The notes below the pieces were generated by a model. That model worked only from the letters and a program-made list of their open reading frames with translations. It was not told the DNA's origin and ran no database searches. Both the position numbers and the translations under genes were made by a program. 40,962 nucleotides of DNA from NCBI GenBank assembly GCA_017610265.1, contig JAFCCH010000002.1, forward strand, positions 1-40,962, written 5' to 3'. Shown piece after piece: positions 23,590 through 32,337 of this stretch. The DNA is from Nitrososphaerota archaeon (GTDB lineage Archaea > Iainarchaeota > Iainarchaeia > Iainarchaeales > GCA-2688035). The stretch's first letter is position 1. Each line of letters begins with the position of its first letter.

Positions 23590-24962
23590 CTGAAATGGGC
23601 ACCTTTGACAATATTTCCCCACTGGATTACAGATATGGCAGCGAACGCCTTTCAAAATATCTAAGCGAAGAGGCAAGAATAAAGTATCAGGCAAGGGTTG
23701 AAGCAGCCCTTGCAACAGCTCTTGCAAAGCAAGGAGTTTGTGACAGAAAAATTGCCGAAGAGATTGCAAAGGCATCTGAAAAGGTTACTGCCGCAGAAGT
23801 CTACGCTGAAGAAAAGATTACAAGGCATGATGTAAGGGCCCTTGTAAACACGATTAGGGAGAAAGTAAGTGATGAAGCAAAGCCGTTTGTTCACTTTGGA
23901 GCAACCTCCTACGACATTGTTGACACATCAAACGCTTTGAGATACAAGGAAGCATGTGAAAAGCTTGTTGTTCCAAGCCTTGTAAAGCTTGAAAAGACTT
24001 TGATAACTCTTGCAATGAGGGAAAAGTCAACTTTGCAGATTGGAAGAACTCACGGACAGCATGCAGAACCAGTAACATTTGGTTTTGTCATAGCAGGATA
24101 TGTTAACAGGCTTGGAAACAGGATAAGGGCAGTTAACAATTCAAAAGAAGGGCTTGAAGGAAAGTTTTCAGGCGCAGTCGGAGCTTTTAATGGAAGCAGC
24201 CTTTTCCTGAAAGACCCAGAGGCATTTGAGAAAAGCATAATGCAGCAGCTTGGACTAAAGCAGTGCATGCACTCAACACAAATTGTTGCACCAGAGTCAT
24301 TGCTTGACTTGCTAAACGCACTTGTTGGAGCATTCAATGTGCTTGCAAACTTTGCAGACGACATGAGGAACCTGCAAAGAAGTGAAATTGCAGAGGTCGG
24401 AGAGGCATTTGGAACAAAACAGGTTGGAAGCTCAACCATGCCGCACAAGAGAAACCCAATAAACTTTGAAAATGTTAAAAGCATGTGGAAGGCATTTATG
24501 CCGCGTGTTGTAACATTCAATCTTGACACAATAAGCGAACACCAAAGAGATTTGACAAACAGCGCTTCGCAAAGATTTGTGCCAGAGCTTTTGGCAGCAC
24601 TTGTTTCAAGCGCAGACAGGCTCAACAGGGTTTGCGAGAAAATGGTTGTTGACAAAAAAAACATGCAGAAAAACTTTGACAAAAGCAGGCAGGGTATTAT
24701 TGCAGAACCGCTTTACCTGCTTCTGGCAGCAAAGGGACATCCTAACGCACACGAGTATGTCAGGGAAAAAACTCTTGAAGCAGAGAAGACAGGAAAGACT
24801 GTGATGGAACTTGTGCAGGCAGACTCTGACCTGAAAAAATTCTTTGAAAAGATTAGACCACAGCAACTTGCAATCTTAAACGATCCTGAAAAATACACAG
24901 GCGTGGCAGAGAAAAGAACTGTTTCAGTCTGCTCTTACTGGAAATCAGAATTCAAGCTTTGA
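23586..24962 (+). CDS. purB: Adenylosuccinate lyase
   Basis: 458 residues. A fumarase-superfamily enzyme that releases fumarate twice: from SAICAR to AICAR, and from adenylosuccinate to AMP. Seen: ISPLDYRYGS at the N-terminus, VHFGATSYDIVDTSNALR near residue 102, TLQIGRTHGQHAEPVTFG near 150 with the catalytic His, and the family signature GSSTMPHKRNPINFENV near 280 with the catalytic loop Ser. The GTG at 23586 overlaps the purC stop and has GGAG eight bases before it; an ATG nine bases later is the alternative. Last gene of the purE-purC-purB unit; hairpins follow at 24969-25012. Confidence 0.97.
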   Translation: MTEMGTFDNISPLDYRYGSERLSKYLSEEARIKYQARVEAALATALAKQGVCDRKIAEEIAKASEKVTAAEVYAEEKITRHDVRALVNTIREKVSDEAKPFVHFGATSYDIVDTSNALRYKEACEKLVVPSLVKLEKTLITLAMREKSTLQIGRTHGQHAEPVTFGFVIAGYVNRLGNRIRAVNNSKEGLEGKFSGAVGAFNGSSLFLKDPEAFEKSIMQQLGLKQCMHSTQIVAPESLLDLLNALVGAFNVLANFADDMRNLQRSEIAEVGEAFGTKQVGSSTMPHKRNPINFENVKSMWKAFMPRVVTFNLDTISEHQRDLTNSASQRFVPELLAALVSSADRLNRVCEKMVVDKKNMQKNFDKSRQGIIAEPLYLLLAAKGHPNAHEYVREKTLEAEKTGKTVMELVQADSDLKKFFEKIRPQQLAILNDPEKYTGVAEKRTVSVCSYWKSEFKL

Positions 24963-24968
24963 AAAAGC

Positions 24969-25012
24969 ATTCAGGCCCTGAATCAGAATTTGGGCTTTAG
25001 CGAAATGCTAAA
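24969..25012 (+). terminator. Two short hairpins after purB
   Basis: ATTCAGG-C-CCTGAAT (24969-24983) is a near-perfect palindrome, and TTTAGC-GAAAT-GCTAAA (24996-25012) is a 6-bp stem with a 5-base loop. They lie between purB and the next gene. There is no long T-run, so they may protect the mRNA end or be processing sites rather than an archaeal-type terminator. Confidence 0.35.
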
Positions 25013-25037
25013 ATAGGGCAAGCGCCACTAATTTACT

Positions 25038-25553
25038 ATGCTTAGAAAGCCAATGCCCAAATTGAAAAAGATTGGAAAGCCAGCCGCACTAAAGATTGTT
25101 GGAAAGCCCCTGGAAGTGAAGGCAGATGCTTCGCTGAAAAGAATTTATCCAAGGGCAAGGCCAAAGTTTTTTAGGGCAAAAGGAACGCATGTACTTGCAA
25201 TTGGAACAGCACCAGCAATGGGGCCCGCAAGTTTTGAAGCAGTAATCTCAAAATTTGTTCCTGAAAAAGGCCTCTTTAAGAAATTTGCAAAATGCACTTT
25301 TAAGAACACAAACGAGGGGCTTGCAATAATGAGTGTTGGAAAAATTCTAAAGGGCGGCGGGGTAAATGTCAGCAAACCGCAAAAAACAGGATTTAATGTT
25401 TTCAGGCTTTTTTTAAACGAGGCAATTGCCAAGGCAAAAGCCCTTGGAAGCAAGGAAATTCTAATTTACACCGCAAGTGAAAAGCTTGGGAAATACTATG
25501 AGGGCTTTGGCTTTACACCGGGAAAGCCCCACTATAAATTAAAGGTAAAATAA
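25038..25553 (+). CDS. Possible GNAT-fold acetyltransferase
   Basis: 171 residues. The C-terminal 60 residues look like the second half of a GNAT fold: FLNEAIAKAKALGSKEILIYTASEKLGKYYEGFGFTPGKPHYKL, with the characteristic strand-then-YYExxGF ending. The acetyl-CoA loop (Q/RxxGxG/A) is not recognisable in the middle, where GLAIMSVGKILKGGGVNVSK replaces the usual strand 4 and helix 3, so catalysis is uncertain. The N-terminal 50 residues are basic (KLKKIGKPAALKIVGKP). It lies 75 bases after purB and has no obvious functional partner. Confidence 0.6.
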   Translation: MLRKPMPKLKKIGKPAALKIVGKPLEVKADASLKRIYPRARPKFFRAKGTHVLAIGTAPAMGPASFEAVISKFVPEKGLFKKFAKCTFKNTNEGLAIMSVGKILKGGGVNVSKPQKTGFNVFRLFLNEAIAKAKALGSKEILIYTASEKLGKYYEGFGFTPGKPHYKLKVK

Positions 25554-25614
25554 GGGGCAGTCGGAAAAAACAATGCTTTTATTATTCTTTTAATTCATTA
25601 ATTAATTGGTTAAA

Positions 25615-27006
25615 ATGCTTAAATTATACAACACTTTAACAAGGAAAAAAGAGGAATTCAAGCCGTTAAAGGGCAAAAAAGTAAGTCTTTACACTTGCGG
25701 CCCAACTGTTTACAATTATATTCACATCGGCAACCTCAAAACATTCCTGACAGAAGACATTTTGAAAAGGTATTTGCTTTACCTTGGCTTTAGCGTAAAT
25801 CACGTCAGAAACATTACCGATGTCGACGACAAGACAATAAGGGATTCCCAAAAGGAAGGCGTTTCCTTGAAAAAATTTACCCAAAGATATGAAAAGGCGT
25901 TCTTTGAAGACCTTGAAGCAGTAAAGATAATGCCTGCAGACTATTATCCAAGAGCAACAGAACATGTAAAGGAAATGGTTGCGCTTGTCAAAAAATTAAT
26001 AAACAAAGGCCTTGCATACAAGGCAGACGACGGAAGCGTTTACTTCAGCGTTGCAAAATTTAAGGGATATGGAAAGCTCGCACATATTGACTTTAAGAAA
26101 TTGAAGACAGGGACAAGGGTCAAAAACGACGAGTATGAAAAAGGTGAAGCCCAAGACTTTGCTTTGTGGAAAGCATGGAGCAAAGACGACGGAAAAGTCT
26201 TTTGGGAAACCGAAATTGGAAAGGGAAGGCCTGGATGGCATATTGAGTGTTCTGCCATGAGCATGAAATACCTTGGCGACAGCTTTGACATACACGGTGG
26301 AGGAGAAGACCTGATTTTTCCACACCACGAAAACGAAATAGCGCAAAGCGAGGGAGCAACAGGAAAGCCGTTTGCAAAATACTGGGTTCACAATGCGTTC
26401 CTCCAGGTCAACGGCGAGAAGATGAGCAAAAGCCTGAGAAACTTTTACACTTTACGAGACTTGAAGGACTACAACCCAATTGCAATCAGATACTTAATGA
26501 TTTCAAGCAGCTACAGGCAGCCTCTGAACTTTATTTTTGAGGGATTGAGAGCCGCACAAAACAGCATTGACAGGTTAAACGAATTAATTTCAAGATTGAA
26601 AGAAGCAGAGGGAAAAGATTCAGGAGAAGAAAAGAAAACAATTGCAAAGGCCAAAGAAAAGTTTGAAAAGGCAATGAACGACGACCTGAATACAGCTCTT
26701 GCATTTGCAGCAGTTTTTGATTTTGTAAGGGAAACAAACGCCCTTCTTGACGCAGGAAAGCTTGGCAGAAAAGATTCAGAGGAAGCAATTGAATTCCTTA
26801 AGAAAATCGACTCAATTTTTGCAGTAATGGACTTTGAACAAAAGGCCGATATCTCAAAAGAAGACCTTGTATTGATAAAGAAAAGGGAACAGCTAAGAAA
26901 CGAAAAGAAATGGGAAGAATCAGACAAAATAAGAGGCAAATTAGCCGAAAAGGGCATTGAACTTAAAGACACGCCAACTGGCACAAAGTGGAAGCTTGCA
27001 AAGTAA
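25615..27006 (+). CDS. cysS: Cysteinyl-tRNA synthetase
   Basis: 463 residues from the ATG at 25615; the ORF track begins at an upstream TTG that gives only MVK extra. Class I synthetase charging tRNA-Cys. Seen: SLYTCGPTVYNYIHIGNLKTF near residue 25 (zinc Cys and HIGH motif as HIGN), MPADYYPRATEHV near 108, GWHIECSAMS near 205 (zinc Cys), HGGGEDLIFPHHENEIAQSEG near 225, and KMSKS near 268. The tail with LRNEKKWEESDKIRGKLAEKGIELKDTPTGTKWK is the usual C-terminal helix. Presence of CysS means Cys-tRNA need not be made by the SepRS/SepCysS route. Confidence 0.98.
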   Translation: MLKLYNTLTRKKEEFKPLKGKKVSLYTCGPTVYNYIHIGNLKTFLTEDILKRYLLYLGFSVNHVRNITDVDDKTIRDSQKEGVSLKKFTQRYEKAFFEDLEAVKIMPADYYPRATEHVKEMVALVKKLINKGLAYKADDGSVYFSVAKFKGYGKLAHIDFKKLKTGTRVKNDEYEKGEAQDFALWKAWSKDDGKVFWETEIGKGRPGWHIECSAMSMKYLGDSFDIHGGGEDLIFPHHENEIAQSEGATGKPFAKYWVHNAFLQVNGEKMSKSLRNFYTLRDLKDYNPIAIRYLMISSSYRQPLNFIFEGLRAAQNSIDRLNELISRLKEAEGKDSGEEKKTIAKAKEKFEKAMNDDLNTALAFAAVFDFVRETNALLDAGKLGRKDSEEAIEFLKKIDSIFAVMDFEQKADISKEDLVLIKKREQLRNEKKWEESDKIRGKLAEKGIELKDTPTGTKWKLAK

Positions 27007-27024
27007 CAAAGCCAATACACAAGC

Positions 27025-27032
27025 TTTAAATA
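27025..27032 (+). promoter_or_regulatory. TATA box of Kef-type antiporter gene
   Basis: TTTAAATA ends 30 bases before the ATG at 27063, implying a leaderless transcript and a promoter separate from cysS. Confidence 0.55.
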
Positions 27033-27062
27033 GAAAAAATCTGTTTTAATTACCTGATAAGC

Positions 27063-28847
27063 ATGGCCGACTTCACCCTATTGATAGACCTTGGAATGAT
27101 TGTTGTTGCAGCAACACTCTTTGGGTATATTGCACGATTATTGAAGCAGCCAAGCATGCTTGCATACATTCTTGCAGGAATCGCAATTGGACCAATCGGC
27201 CTTGGGGCAATGAGCTACTTCTTTGGAGGAACACACATTGGAATATCAGACGTTGACAATATCAGGGTTTTATCAGAATTCGGCATTGCAATTCTTTTGT
27301 TCAGCGTTGGAGTTGAATCAGATTTTAGAAAATTAATAAGCATTGGAAAAGTTGCCGCAATAGGCGCAACACTGCAGGTGGCAGCAGTAATTGGAGCAGT
27401 ACTATTGTTCAGTTATTTGTTTCCAATCCTTAGCTTTGAACAAGCCATTTACCTCGGAGTAATTCTTGCATTTAGCTCAACAATGGTTGTAATAAAACTT
27501 CTTGGAGACAACTACCAAATCAATACCTTGCACGGGCGATTGTTAATTGGATTTCTTTTGATTCAGGACTTTTTAGTAATTCTTGCGATCCCTCTCTTGA
27601 AAGACATTGGCTCTGCATTTGCACCAAACTTTTGGGCGTTAGTACTTGTAAAAACATTAATTCTAATTGCGGCTGCGGGAATAATCAACAGGCACATTCT
27701 GCCAAAACTGTTCAAGTTCAGCCTCAACTATCAGGAAGAATTCTTTTTGGCAGCACTAAGCAGCTGCATGATCTTTATAGGCCTTGCATACTTTTTGGAC
27801 ATGCCAATTGCAGTCGGAGCATTCATTGGAGGCTTGGCTTTGTCAACCCTGCCATACAATACAGAGATCTTCAACAAGATAAGGGGAATTAGAGACTTGT
27901 TTGTAATTGTTTTCTTTGTCTCGCTTGGAATGCAGCTCCAGTTCTCTTTTGCAACAGTGCCAATTGGACTAATCGTTTTCATGATTGCAATAGTTTTGCT
28001 TCTAAAGCCAATAATGTACTATGGAATAACACTGTTTTCAGGATATGGCAGCAAGGTAAGCGTGCTTGTAGCCCTGGGGCTGGCAAACGTAAGCGAGTTC
28101 AGCCTTATAATTGCACAGCAGGGCTTTGATCCCCTCAATCCCGAAACAAGCATTCTAAGCACAGAACTTTTCTCAGTTATAATTCTTACAATAACTATTT
28201 CGATGGTTATCGCCCCATACCTCATGAAGTCCTATGGAGGGATACACAAAGTATTTGAAGAAATGAGCAAGCACATTCCAAAAAAGCTGAAAAGAAAAAG
28301 GTTTAGTGCAAGGCTTTCAAACCTTGAAGCAGTGCCAAAAAAGCTCAGTGACCACATCCTGATTATTGGAGGAGGCACAATGGGCTTCAATATAGCAAGG
28401 ACAATGTACAAGCACTTTCCAACCCTGGTTGTAGACCAGGATTCAGAGGTTGTTTACAGCTGCATAAGGCAAGGCATTAAGGCAACATACGGAGACGTAG
28501 AAGAAACAGAGGTCTTAAAGAAAATAAACACAAAAAAAGCAAAACTTATAGTGCTTGCAATTCCAAACATTAAGGCAACACTAAGAGCGCTTTCATTTAT
28601 CAAAAAAGAAAACAAGAAAACCCCTGTTTTCGCAAGAGCCCACTACTACAGAGACGCACTTGCACTTTACCAAGGTGGAGCAGACTATGTTTTCATGCCA
28701 TATGTCATTGGAGGAAATGTTTTCCTAAAAGACATTGGAAGATTCCTGGATACAGGAAAGCTTTCAACAGTCATAAACCTTCAAGACGAATACTTAAAGT
28801 ATCTGAAAGAAAAGGCAAAAGAAGAAAAGCAGCACTTTGGCTTCTGA
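27063..28847 (+). CDS. CPA2 cation/proton antiporter with TrkA-N domain
   Basis: 594 residues. The first 390 or so form about 12 membrane spans of the Kef-type CPA2 family (LKQPSMLAYILAGIAIGPIGLG near residue 30, VLSEFGIAILLFSVGVE near 70, DFLVILAIPLL near 165, GLALSTLPYN near 255), followed by a cytoplasmic TrkA-N Rossmann domain (DHILIIGGGTMGFNIARTMYKH near 428) that binds NAD(H) or similar and gates transport. It would exchange K+ or Na+ for H+ across the cell membrane. The glutathione-gating residues of KefC are not recognised and there is no KefF partner. Lone gene between cysS and the convergent surface protein gene. Confidence 0.93.
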   Translation: MADFTLLIDLGMIVVAATLFGYIARLLKQPSMLAYILAGIAIGPIGLGAMSYFFGGTHIGISDVDNIRVLSEFGIAILLFSVGVESDFRKLISIGKVAAIGATLQVAAVIGAVLLFSYLFPILSFEQAIYLGVILAFSSTMVVIKLLGDNYQINTLHGRLLIGFLLIQDFLVILAIPLLKDIGSAFAPNFWALVLVKTLILIAAAGIINRHILPKLFKFSLNYQEEFFLAALSSCMIFIGLAYFLDMPIAVGAFIGGLALSTLPYNTEIFNKIRGIRDLFVIVFFVSLGMQLQFSFATVPIGLIVFMIAIVLLLKPIMYYGITLFSGYGSKVSVLVALGLANVSEFSLIIAQQGFDPLNPETSILSTELFSVIILTITISMVIAPYLMKSYGGIHKVFEEMSKHIPKKLKRKRFSARLSNLEAVPKKLSDHILIIGGGTMGFNIARTMYKHFPTLVVDQDSEVVYSCIRQGIKATYGDVEETEVLKKINTKKAKLIVLAIPNIKATLRALSFIKKENKKTPVFARAHYYRDALALYQGGADYVFMPYVIGGNVFLKDIGRFLDTGKLSTVINLQDEYLKYLKEKAKEEKQHFGF

Positions 28848-28886
28848 AAGCCTTCAAACTAATTCCAACTAAAAGTTTTATTTCAA

Positions 28887-30290
28887 TTACTCTGAAAAGT
28901 CTTTTCCGCCAACAGCCTGATTGGCAATATCGTCACTCATTCTGGCCTTCTCCTCAGGGGTCTTTGGCTTTTCCTTTTTTTTCTTCTTTTTGGCTTTTGG
29001 CTTTCTCTTTTTGGGCTTTGGCTTCCAGCCATGCTCTTCCAAGACCCTGTCCTTGTTCTTAATCTTAAACCTTGCCTTGGAAAGTTTTATTTCTGTCGCC
29101 ATTGCATCGGTCTTGGCCTTAAAGAAACTATAAACAGCAAACAAAACAGCTGCAATAAGCACAACAATTACTCCAATTGAAAGATACATGGAGAAGTAGT
29201 CAATTGTAGGTTCAGGTGTCTGAGGATCGGAAGGCGTTGGGTCAACCGGATCAACAGGACCAGGAATAATCGGAGTTGAAGGATTGGCGCACAAGCCGGT
29301 GTCAGGATTTACGTTCTTTGACTTGCATTCCTCTGGGCTGCAGGCAGGCTTAAAACCGTCTTCCAAAGAGCCCTTGGTTACACATCTTGTGTTGTCAAAG
29401 CACTGTGTTTCGGTTATTGAATCACACTCACAATCGTTGTTGAAACAAACAGGCAAACTGTTGCACCTGTCATTAATGCAGTATCCGCCACTGCAGTCAG
29501 AGTGAATTGAACAAAAATCCCCGTCTTTTTTGCTGCACTGCCCTGTGCTTAAATCCACAAAGCCAGACTTGCATTCGTCCACACTGCAAATTGGTGTTGC
29601 CCCAAGATCCAGGGAATCACGCGTTACACATCTGGTATTGTCAGAACATTGAACCTCTGTTACTGAATCACAGCCACAATCATTGTTATAACAGACTTCT
29701 GCAGCAGTGCATTTGTTGGCAATACAATAATTTCCACCACACTCTGCATTCAACGAACATTCAGCTCCATCGTTGAGGCACTGGACACCGAGGCAAATCG
29801 AGCACTCTGTGATATATTCATTTACCTCCTCTGTTTTAACAAAAACATCATTGTTGTCAATGAAATAAAATTCAAGCGAGGCAGGCAAAATCTTGAAGGC
29901 AGTCTGCAATCCAATCAATTCCTCTGAAATTTCCAATTCACCTTCTGCAGGAATCTCAACCTCTTCTCCCACACTAACCTGTTCCTCTACTGCATAGGGC
30001 AGCCTGTAAACGTAATCATAAGAAAGCACTATTGTCAAAGGAAGTTCAGCAGAATTGCTTATTGTGAAAGAATTTGAGTTAACCGGAATTCCCACGCCCT
30101 CAAAGGACAAGGCGTTTTCGTCCGACACAAGGGAATTGTCGTCCAAATTATAAAAGTTCACAACATCTCTTGTGTAAAGATTCCCTACTTTGTACTGGCA
30201 ACCCAGGTCTGATTCAGCATCAGCAGCAAAAACAGCCTGTGCCAAAAACAGGAAACAAACCATTGCCAAAAAAGCTTTTTTCAAATCCAT
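28887..30290 (-). CDS. Cys-rich surface protein with C-terminal membrane anchor
   Basis: 467 residues. Signal peptide LAMVCFLFLAQAVFA near 8-23; a beta-rich region to about 160; then two tandem Cys-rich repeats (roughly 165-250 and 250-335) of the form C..YCI..KC....C.NNDC.CDS[VI]TE.QC.DNTRCVT, each with about a dozen Cys and probably disulfide-bonded outside the cell. A Pro-rich linker (PGPVDPVDPTPSDPQTPEP) leads to one transmembrane helix near 365-388 and a very basic cytoplasmic tail (KPKPKKRKPKAKKKKKKEK). ATG with AAGGTGA four bases upstream; TATA at 30333. Unknown function; type I surface receptor or structural protein. The neighbouring upstream gene is an extracellular lipoprotein. Confidence 0.85.
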   Translation of the reverse strand: MDLKKAFLAMVCFLFLAQAVFAADAESDLGCQYKVGNLYTRDVVNFYNLDDNSLVSDENALSFEGVGIPVNSNSFTISNSAELPLTIVLSYDYVYRLPYAVEEQVSVGEEVEIPAEGELEISEELIGLQTAFKILPASLEFYFIDNNDVFVKTEEVNEYITECSICLGVQCLNDGAECSLNAECGGNYCIANKCTAAEVCYNNDCGCDSVTEVQCSDNTRCVTRDSLDLGATPICSVDECKSGFVDLSTGQCSKKDGDFCSIHSDCSGGYCINDRCNSLPVCFNNDCECDSITETQCFDNTRCVTKGSLEDGFKPACSPEECKSKNVNPDTGLCANPSTPIIPGPVDPVDPTPSDPQTPEPTIDYFSMYLSIGVIVVLIAAVLFAVYSFFKAKTDAMATEIKLSKARFKIKNKDRVLEEHGWKPKPKKRKPKAKKKKKKEKPKTPEEKARMSDDIANQAVGGKDFSE

Positions 30291-30332
30291 TCATTCACCT
30301 TCAAACACTCTAAAAAAGAAACAACTTAGAGG

Positions 30333-30340
30333 TATTTAAG
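30333..30340 (-). promoter_or_regulatory. TATA box of Cys-rich surface protein gene
   Basis: CTTAAATA on the minus strand, about 43 bases before the ATG at 30290, leaving a short leader that carries AAGGTGA at 30295-30301. Confidence 0.4.
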
Positions 30341-30355
30341 AGTTTCTGGGAGGCA

Positions 30356-31234
30356 TTACTCAAACCTTTTGGGGTAGACCAGCCTTTCAAGGGTTAGGCT
30401 TTTGTCGCCTGTGGCTTTCTGCATTGACTCAATCAAGACCCTGTTCTTCATAAGAACACTGCCCCTTTCCTGCGCCTGATACATTAAGCCAAGTGATTCT
30501 TTCAAGGCATCCTGACCATAGGTTTCAACAAAATTTTTGACAACAAAGTTTACATATCTGTAATTGATATTGTTTTCAATTACATCATCAACAAAAAAAG
30601 GCTCAAGATTTTCAATGCCTTCAACATCCCTTACAAGAGAAGTATCCCTGTTAAATGCAACATCAGACATGTGCTCTGCAAGCCCTTCCTCAAACCAAAT
30701 AGGCAAAGGAACTTCTTCAAGCGCACTGTGAACCATCTCGTGAACAATTGTGTACTGAAGGCCGGGAGCAGCAATCCCCTGACGAGTAAAAGTCATGTTC
30801 CCATTTCCGGAATACCATGCAATAAACCTTGGATCACTCTCAAAGGAAATAGTGTAATGCGGTTTTAATGGAAAGCCAAGACTTTCCTGAATTATTATTG
30901 CCTTTTCACAGGCAAGATCTACCTTGTATTCAAGCTTTTCAAAAAGCTCTTCGTCCTCAGGATCAAACACAAAAAGGCACTCCCAGTTTTCATTGAGATC
31001 AGGCAACTTGAAAGCAGGGGGTTTTGGAGGAGGAACGGTTGGTTCAGAGCATTTTCCAAAAACACAGTTTCCACCTGAGTCACAGGCTTTGTCAATGAAA
31101 CCAACATAGTTGTCACAGCATTCAAGGGCGCAGTTAACATCCCCGGCAGGTTCAGGCGTAACAAGTTCAAATGGATTAATGCAGCCACTTAATGCAACGA
31201 GAACAAAAAGCCCTGCTAAAACCTTTCCAAGCAT
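30356..31234 (-). CDS. Predicted lipoprotein metallopeptidase (HExxH)
   Basis: 292 residues. The N-terminus KVLAGLFVLVALSGCINPF has a lipobox (LSGC), so the mature protein is probably lipid-anchored outside the membrane at Cys18. A short Cys cluster follows (ALECCDNY, KACDSGGNCVFGKC). The zinc-peptidase motif is VHEMVHSALEEVPLPIWFEEGLAEH near residues 165-190: HExxH plus a downstream Glu in the FxEGLAEH helix, the gluzincin arrangement of the peptidase MA group. Substrate unknown; wall or surface protein processing is likely. Minus-strand TATA ATTAAATATAAG at 31254-31265 gives an essentially leaderless mRNA. It is read before the Cys-rich surface protein in the same direction. Confidence 0.85.
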   Translation of the reverse strand: MLGKVLAGLFVLVALSGCINPFELVTPEPAGDVNCALECCDNYVGFIDKACDSGGNCVFGKCSEPTVPPPKPPAFKLPDLNENWECLFVFDPEDEELFEKLEYKVDLACEKAIIIQESLGFPLKPHYTISFESDPRFIAWYSGNGNMTFTRQGIAAPGLQYTIVHEMVHSALEEVPLPIWFEEGLAEHMSDVAFNRDTSLVRDVEGIENLEPFFVDDVIENNINYRYVNFVVKNFVETYGQDALKESLGLMYQAQERGSVLMKNRVLIESMQKATGDKSLTLERLVYPKRFE

Positions 31235-31275
31235 ATGGCAAATAAAGAAGAAACTTATATTTAATGGCTTCTGGA

Positions 31276-31382
31276 TTAATCAAAAACAATGTCTTTGGGC
31301 TTTATAGCAACGCTTTTCTCGCCTTCTCTTACTACCCCAAGGTCAAAAGCTTTAATGCCATGGCGTCCCTGCTTTTCTGGGG
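31276..31382 (-). other. Detached purM C-terminus (frameshift)
   Basis: After the GGGG run at 31379-31382 (CCCC on the coding strand) the purM reading frame ends in an unrelated tail QKSRDAMALKLLTLG. Read one base out of frame, the same DNA gives PEKQGRHGIKAFDLGVVREG and on to EKSVAIKPKDIVFD, stopping at 31276, which looks like a normal PurM end. One extra C would restore a 352-residue protein and would account for most of the otherwise empty gap before the lipoprotein gene. Confidence 0.75.
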
Positions 31383-32333
31383 TGCAATGACTGCATAGCC
31401 AAGGCCCATATTCCAAGTAAAGTAAGCCTCTTTGTCAGTAACCTGGCTTTTTTCAACAAGGAACTTAAATAATTCAGACGGTTCTGGAACAAAGTCAATC
31501 TTGTAGGTAAAAGGCTTTTTTGCCCTCATGATTTTTTTCCAGCCGTGACCAGTAATCGGCGAAAGGTAGTTTACCTTGCACTTTGCAAGAATGTCCATCA
31601 AAACACGAGTGTAAAGGGTTGTGGGAACTAAAAGCTCTTCCCCAAAGACTTTTCCTGAAGGCAGTTCGGTAAAATAGCCGTCTGGCAAAGTTTCGGCAAC
31701 CCTTCTTGCAAGGGAAACACCGTTTGAGTGAATGCCTGAACTTTCAAGGCCAATAATTACGTCTGAATCGGCAATGTCTTTGCCATAGACAAGATTTTCC
31801 TTTGGCTTTATGAGGCCAACAGAGGCTCCGGCCATGTCAATTGTGTTGTCACAAACAACTCCCTTCAATGTAGGAGTTTCACCGCATGGAATTGCAAGCC
31901 CTATTTCGTTGGCTGCGTCGCCAAATCCCTTCAAAACAGCTTTTGACTTGTTAAAGTCTGCAAACCAATTGCTGTCACCGCTGCTTATAATGTCTCCGTA
32001 AACAAATGCATCTGCTCCGATTGCCGCAAGATCATTGGTTGACATTGCAAGGCAGTCTTTTCCAACGCTTTCATAATAAGAAACACCTTTTCCCCTTTTG
32101 TCTTCAAACATTGAGTCTGCAATCATGTTTTTTGTGCCAAGCCCTTCCACATTAAAGGCAAGCATAAAGTCTTTGTCTGGAAAGTCAAGCGCGATTGCCG
32201 GCTCACCCATTGTTTCAGTAACAACTTTTATTCCAAGCCTTTCAGAATTCTTTGTGCTTCCCGAAAAGCTTTCGATTGCAGCTTTTTTGACAGGGTCAAG
32301 TTTTTCATAATCAACTATATCGCTGTATTTCAT
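31332..32333 (-). CDS. purM: AIR synthetase, apparently frameshifted near its end
   Basis: 333 residues in the sequenced frame, starting at the ATG at 32333 with GGTGAT just upstream; the ORF track's start nine codons earlier overlaps purQ and is rejected. PurM closes the ring of FGAM to AIR with ATP. Seen: MKYSDIVDYEKLDPVKKAAI, GVSYYESVGKDCLAMSTNDLAAIGADAFVYGD near residue 85 (glycine-rich and metal-binding Asp), CGETPTLKGV near 150, SSGIHSNGVSLARRV near 195, SPITGHGWKKIMRAKKPF near 255. The last 15 residues do not belong to the family; the expected C-terminus continues in another frame (see 31276-31382). Third gene of purL-purQ-purM. Confidence 0.93.
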   Translation of the reverse strand: MKYSDIVDYEKLDPVKKAAIESFSGSTKNSERLGIKVVTETMGEPAIALDFPDKDFMLAFNVEGLGTKNMIADSMFEDKRGKGVSYYESVGKDCLAMSTNDLAAIGADAFVYGDIISSGDSNWFADFNKSKAVLKGFGDAANEIGLAIPCGETPTLKGVVCDNTIDMAGASVGLIKPKENLVYGKDIADSDVIIGLESSGIHSNGVSLARRVAETLPDGYFTELPSGKVFGEELLVPTTLYTRVLMDILAKCKVNYLSPITGHGWKKIMRAKKPFTYKIDFVPEPSELFKFLVEKSQVTDKEAYFTWNMGLGYAVIAPQKSRDAMALKLLTLG

Positions 32334-32337
32334 AACA

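Noticed and set aside
24963-25037. Possible small RNA (C/D box type) in the purB downstream gap
   Set aside because: Hairpins are present but no convincing C and D box pair or kink-turn could be found.
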